Shown here piece after piece: positions 7,127-9,595 of a DNA stretch of 9,595 nt. The position numbers and the translations under genes are program-made. Source of the DNA: Lentisphaerota bacterium (lineage in GTDB: Bacteria > Verrucomicrobiota > Kiritimatiellia > UBA8416 > JAFGTH01). Below the pieces are notes generated by a model. It worked only from the letters and a program-made list of their open reading frames with translations, made no database searches and was not told the origin of the DNA. How positions within the stretch are numbered: position 1 is the first letter of the stretch; each line of letters starts with the position of its first letter. The stretch is from the NCBI GenBank assembly GCA_016934225.1, contig JAFGTH010000121.1:1-9595 (forward strand), in the 5' to 3' direction.

Positions 7127-8140
7127 ATGAAAGGCAAATCGGCCTATTTACTCCTGATCGGAGGAGTATTTATTCTCTTGGTTGTCGCTGCCATACTCAG
7201 CTGGCTGCTGTTTGACCTTTCCATTCCGGAAAAAACCGTAAGTTCAAGGGATACAGTCCAAGCGCCGAATTTGGATACGCCAGTGGTTGGCGAGACTGTG
7301 ATAGTCGCAAAAGACCCTGATATGCCGCAAATTGATCATAAACCGGCTCCGCAGGCGTCGAAATCACAACCGGCTGCCGGTAGTGTCGCGCAACGCAAAG
7401 ATGTCGCCAAACAACCGGGCATTGGTAGAATTGAAAAAATTACCGGCAGAGCATTTGCGGTCGGACAGGATAAGAAACGCAGACAGTTAATGACAGGGGC
7501 ACGCGTATTTCTTAACGATCAGATTGAAACAGCCCAAGGCGGCAGAATTGATATTTGTTTCGATGACCAATCAGTTATTTCGCAGGGCGAAAATTCGATG
7601 ATTGTATTGGATGAATATGTTTATGATGCCGACAAATCGGAGAAATGTAATTTTGCAATGAGATTTTTGCGCGGAACATGTCGTGTTGTAACAGGAATAA
7701 TTACCGATGTAAATCCTGAGCGCTTTAGGGTTCGCACACGAATGGCGACGATTGGAATACGTGGTTGCGATCTCTCGTTCAAAAGCGTTATGGACAGGGA
7801 TGATATCAGAATACTCGATTTGGCCGGCGTAAAAATTGTTCAGGTAGAAACCACCAAGCACGGTGAGCAGGTAATGAACATGTTGACCGGCGATCCTATA
7901 GACATTCCTGCTGCCGAAAAACACACAATTATTGTCAACAAGCCTCGCACTCTCGTATCAATGGTTCGGGGCAAAGGCGCCACACAACACAGCATGAGTC
8001 TCGAAGAGGTTCGCGCCGCCATTTCTGAGACCTCTGCCAATACGCCTGCGCGTTACTCCATTAAACAGGCGCGTGACGGGGCTGTCATGACGCTTAAACC
8101 TGAGACTCCGGCCCAAAACGCGACCGATGAGGCTCAGTAA
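7127..8140 (+). CDS. Membrane-anchored FecR-domain protein
   Basis: The 337-residue product begins with a short basic N-terminus and one strong hydrophobic helix (about 7-29), without a clear cleavage site, so it is probably anchored in the inner membrane with the rest outside. A Pro/Ala/Lys/Gln-rich linker (about 50-97) leads to a FecR-type domain (about 100-220): GRIEKITGRA, then TGARVFLNDQIETAQGGRID (123-142), FDDQSVISQGENS (145-157) and ATIGIRG (207-213). A less clear C-terminal part follows (about 225-337). FecR domains were first known from the iron-citrate sigma regulator, but many FecR-domain proteins with the ATIGIRG form are not anti-sigma factors. No sigma-factor gene is adjacent, so I do not infer one here. 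Cysteines 144, 174, 185 and 214 could form disulfides outside the cytoplasm; C214 sits where the family usually has Thr. The gene is joined to the next by TAATG, suggesting that the two proteins work together. Its exact role is unknown. Confidence 0.85.
   Translation: MKGKSAYLLLIGGVFILLVVAAILSWLLFDLSIPEKTVSSRDTVQAPNLDTPVVGETVIVAKDPDMPQIDHKPAPQASKSQPAAGSVAQRKDVAKQPGIGRIEKITGRAFAVGQDKKRRQLMTGARVFLNDQIETAQGGRIDICFDDQSVISQGENSMIVLDEYVYDADKSEKCNFAMRFLRGTCRVVTGIITDVNPERFRVRTRMATIGIRGCDLSFKSVMDRDDIRILDLAGVKIVQVETTKHGEQVMNMLTGDPIDIPAAEKHTIIVNKPRTLVSMVRGKGATQHSMSLEEVRAAISETSANTPARYSIKQARDGAVMTLKPETPAQNATDEAQ
8129..8132 (+). promoter_or_regulatory. Ribosome binding site inside the end of the FecR-domain gene
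   Basis: GAGG lies 7 nt before the ATG at 8140 and inside the last codons of the upstream gene. With the TAATG junction, it supports coupled translation and decides the start of the next gene. Confidence 0.6.
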
Positions 8141-9595
8141 TGATATTCCACAGAATCGGTGGCACGATCTTGGTTATTATGACGGTGGCATCGTTTGCCG
8201 GCGCAGCAGACGATACCGGAAATTCGGTTAGGCTTACAATCGTCGGAGCAGCGCCGGCAACCGTATTGCAACCATTGACAACAGACGTTTCACGCGCGAG
8301 TTACTATTTTCGGTCTGAAACCGACCAGACACAACAGCGTGCGAAACCGCTCGCATGGCATCCTTCCATCTATCCTGGCATTGATTTGATATCCTACGGC
8401 GACGATTATCAACTTGAATATGTGTTCACGGTATCGCCAGGCGCCGATCCGAGTCTTATCAAGCTTGCGTATGAAAAACCGGAGCATATGCATTTGAGTC
8501 ATACGGGAAACATTACAGTTCAGATGGATGGCGGCGAGATGATTCAGATGTCGCCCGTGATTTTCCTTCTTGAAAACGGAAAAACACGAATGATCCCGGG
8601 GCGCTATAGCATCAATTATGATAAAACCATTTCAATTGATCCGGGAACCGTGTTTAACCAGCGATACTCAAAACTTAACGGCACACAAATGAATCTTGTT
8701 CCAGTCGGCGGCCAACCGGGTGGCCCGATGTACTCTTTCTATGTTGCCAAATACGAGGTAACCAACGATCAATTTTTGCGTTTCTTAAATAATGCGGAAG
8801 CAAACCGCCGTTCTGCTCGAGGTGCTAATATGTTCTTCAAACATACGGGCAGTATTGCATTTAAACAGGATGACTTCACGGATGCATCGGATATGTTCAA
8901 TATCGCAGCAAGCCGACTGGTATATAATCCTAAGAATTCAGCAGGCAATCGGTATGATCATGCAAGATCGCCAAAGGGCGACGCGCCGTTTGCTTCTCAT
9001 CCGGTTTCCGGTGTGTCGTGGTATGGCGCTGTAAAGTATTGTAATTGGTTGACGATTGAATCCGGACGAGGCTTGGCACAGCTCTGCTATACGGAAGGCA
9101 CGAATGCTTTGGACTGGGCGCCGGTGACAGCTACAAATTGGACAGAAGGCGTGTTTGAGGCATACGAGAGAGAACTCTGGTTGTCATATCAGGGTTTTCG
9201 TCTGCCAATGGTTGACAGTCCGCCACCTTTGATTATTACGAATGCATACAATGAATTCTATAAATCGGCGGCTTGGTCTGGGGTAACTAACATGCCATAT
9301 GGATTTGGACGGGAAATCTGCGATATTTACGACGCGAATTATCGTAAGTTGTCCATCGGCATGGGCTTTCAAACACTTCCAGTGGGTTTTTTTAATGGAA
9401 CAAACATCTTGAACAAAATTGCCGTGCGTCCGAACAACAATTATTATGGGATTTATGATTTGTCCGGAAATATGGCGGAATGGATGACTGATCGCGGGCG
9501 CGCAAACAATCGAACGAGTCGCGCTGTTTGTGGAGGCTCATGGATCCAGAGCATGGAGACGCTTGCTAACGCGCGTCTTGCCGCACCAAGCGCCA
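8140..9595 (+). CDS. Secreted DUF7948-like / SUMF1-like (FGE-family) protein, 3' end outside window
   Basis: The frame is open from the ATG at 8140 to the window edge, giving 485 residues without a stop; the C-terminus is missing. A signal peptide is likely (about 1-22, basic start, hydrophobic core, AGAA before DD). Residues about 65-175 resemble the DUF7948 module seen before SBBP beta-propellers: YPGIDLISYGDDYQLEYVFTV (78-98), PGADPSLIKLAYE (100-112), PGRY (153-156) and SIDPGTVFNQRY (165-176). Residues about 185-485 resemble the formylglycine-generating-enzyme/SUMF1 fold: YEVTNDQFLRFLN (205-217), HPVSGVSWYGAVKYCNWLT (287-305), GFRLP (352-356), YGIYDLSGNMAEWMTD (436-451) and CGGSW (464-468). 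In true FGE the two catalytic cysteines follow GGSY/W at about +2 and +7; here these are Q470 and L475 by eye, so sulfatase activation is unlikely. It is better read as a secreted domain of unknown or binding role. It is translationally coupled to the FecR-domain gene. Confidence 0.85.
   Translation, partial: MIFHRIGGTILVIMTVASFAGAADDTGNSVRLTIVGAAPATVLQPLTTDVSRASYYFRSETDQTQQRAKPLAWHPSIYPGIDLISYGDDYQLEYVFTVSPGADPSLIKLAYEKPEHMHLSHTGNITVQMDGGEMIQMSPVIFLLENGKTRMIPGRYSINYDKTISIDPGTVFNQRYSKLNGTQMNLVPVGGQPGGPMYSFYVAKYEVTNDQFLRFLNNAEANRRSARGANMFFKHTGSIAFKQDDFTDASDMFNIAASRLVYNPKNSAGNRYDHARSPKGDAPFASHPVSGVSWYGAVKYCNWLTIESGRGLAQLCYTEGTNALDWAPVTATNWTEGVFEAYERELWLSYQGFRLPMVDSPPPLIITNAYNEFYKSAAWSGVTNMPYGFGREICDIYDANYRKLSIGMGFQTLPVGFFNGTNILNKIAVRPNNNYYGIYDLSGNMAEWMTDRGRANNRTSRAVCGGSWIQSMETLANARLAAPSA

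Noticed and set aside
7127..8140. FecR-domain protein as a FecR-type anti-sigma factor
   Set aside because: No ECF sigma factor or TonB receptor is adjacent, and the layout (N-terminal anchor, linker, ATIGIRG domain) fits the broader FecR-domain group rather than the FecR regulator itself.
8140..9595. Active sulfatase-modifying formylglycine-generating enzyme
   Set aside because: The positions of both catalytic cysteines appear substituted and no sulfatase gene is present in the window.

Overview
The window holds seven protein-coding genes in two divergent transcription units and no RNA genes, mobile elements or CRISPR arrays that I can see. The left 7 kb, on the minus strand, is a tightly packed housekeeping operon in the order aroC, tgt, yajC, secDF, recJ (read from about 6981 down to 103). 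The gaps are 19, 15 and 48 nt, followed by a 4-nt ATGA overlap between secDF and recJ. The right 2.5 kb, on the plus strand, holds a membrane-anchored FecR-domain protein. It is followed by a secreted protein with a DUF7948-like N-terminal module and a formylglycine-generating-enzyme (SUMF1-like) domain, which runs off the window end at 9595. The two units are separated by a 145-nt divergent intergenic region (6982-7126) with a good sigma-70-type promoter for the FecR unit and two abutting 19-bp inverted repeats over that promoter.

The organism is a Gram-negative-type bacterium. A single-chain SecDF followed directly by recJ is an arrangement I recall from Chlamydia, and proteins joining DUF7948-like or SUMF1-like domains are frequent in Verrucomicrobiota, Lentisphaerota, Kiritimatiellota and Planctomycetota. 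I therefore infer a member of the PVC group, perhaps a Kiritimatiellota or Lentisphaerota lineage. This is inference from gene content, not a phylogenetic result. Coding style and composition look uniform across the window, with no sign of recent transfer.

Functionally, the minus-strand operon mixes chorismate synthesis (aroC), tRNA queuosine modification (tgt), Sec-dependent protein export (yajC, secDF) and DNA repair (recJ). The tgt-yajC-secD-secF block is a widely conserved cluster; aroC and recJ flank it here. The plus-strand pair is joined by a TAATG stop/start overlap, so it is probably translated as a unit. Both proteins are predicted to act outside the cytoplasm, and they are the least understood and most interesting part of the window. 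The second gene's SUMF1-like domain appears to lack the two catalytic cysteines of true formylglycine-generating enzymes, so I do not call it an active sulfatase-maturing enzyme.
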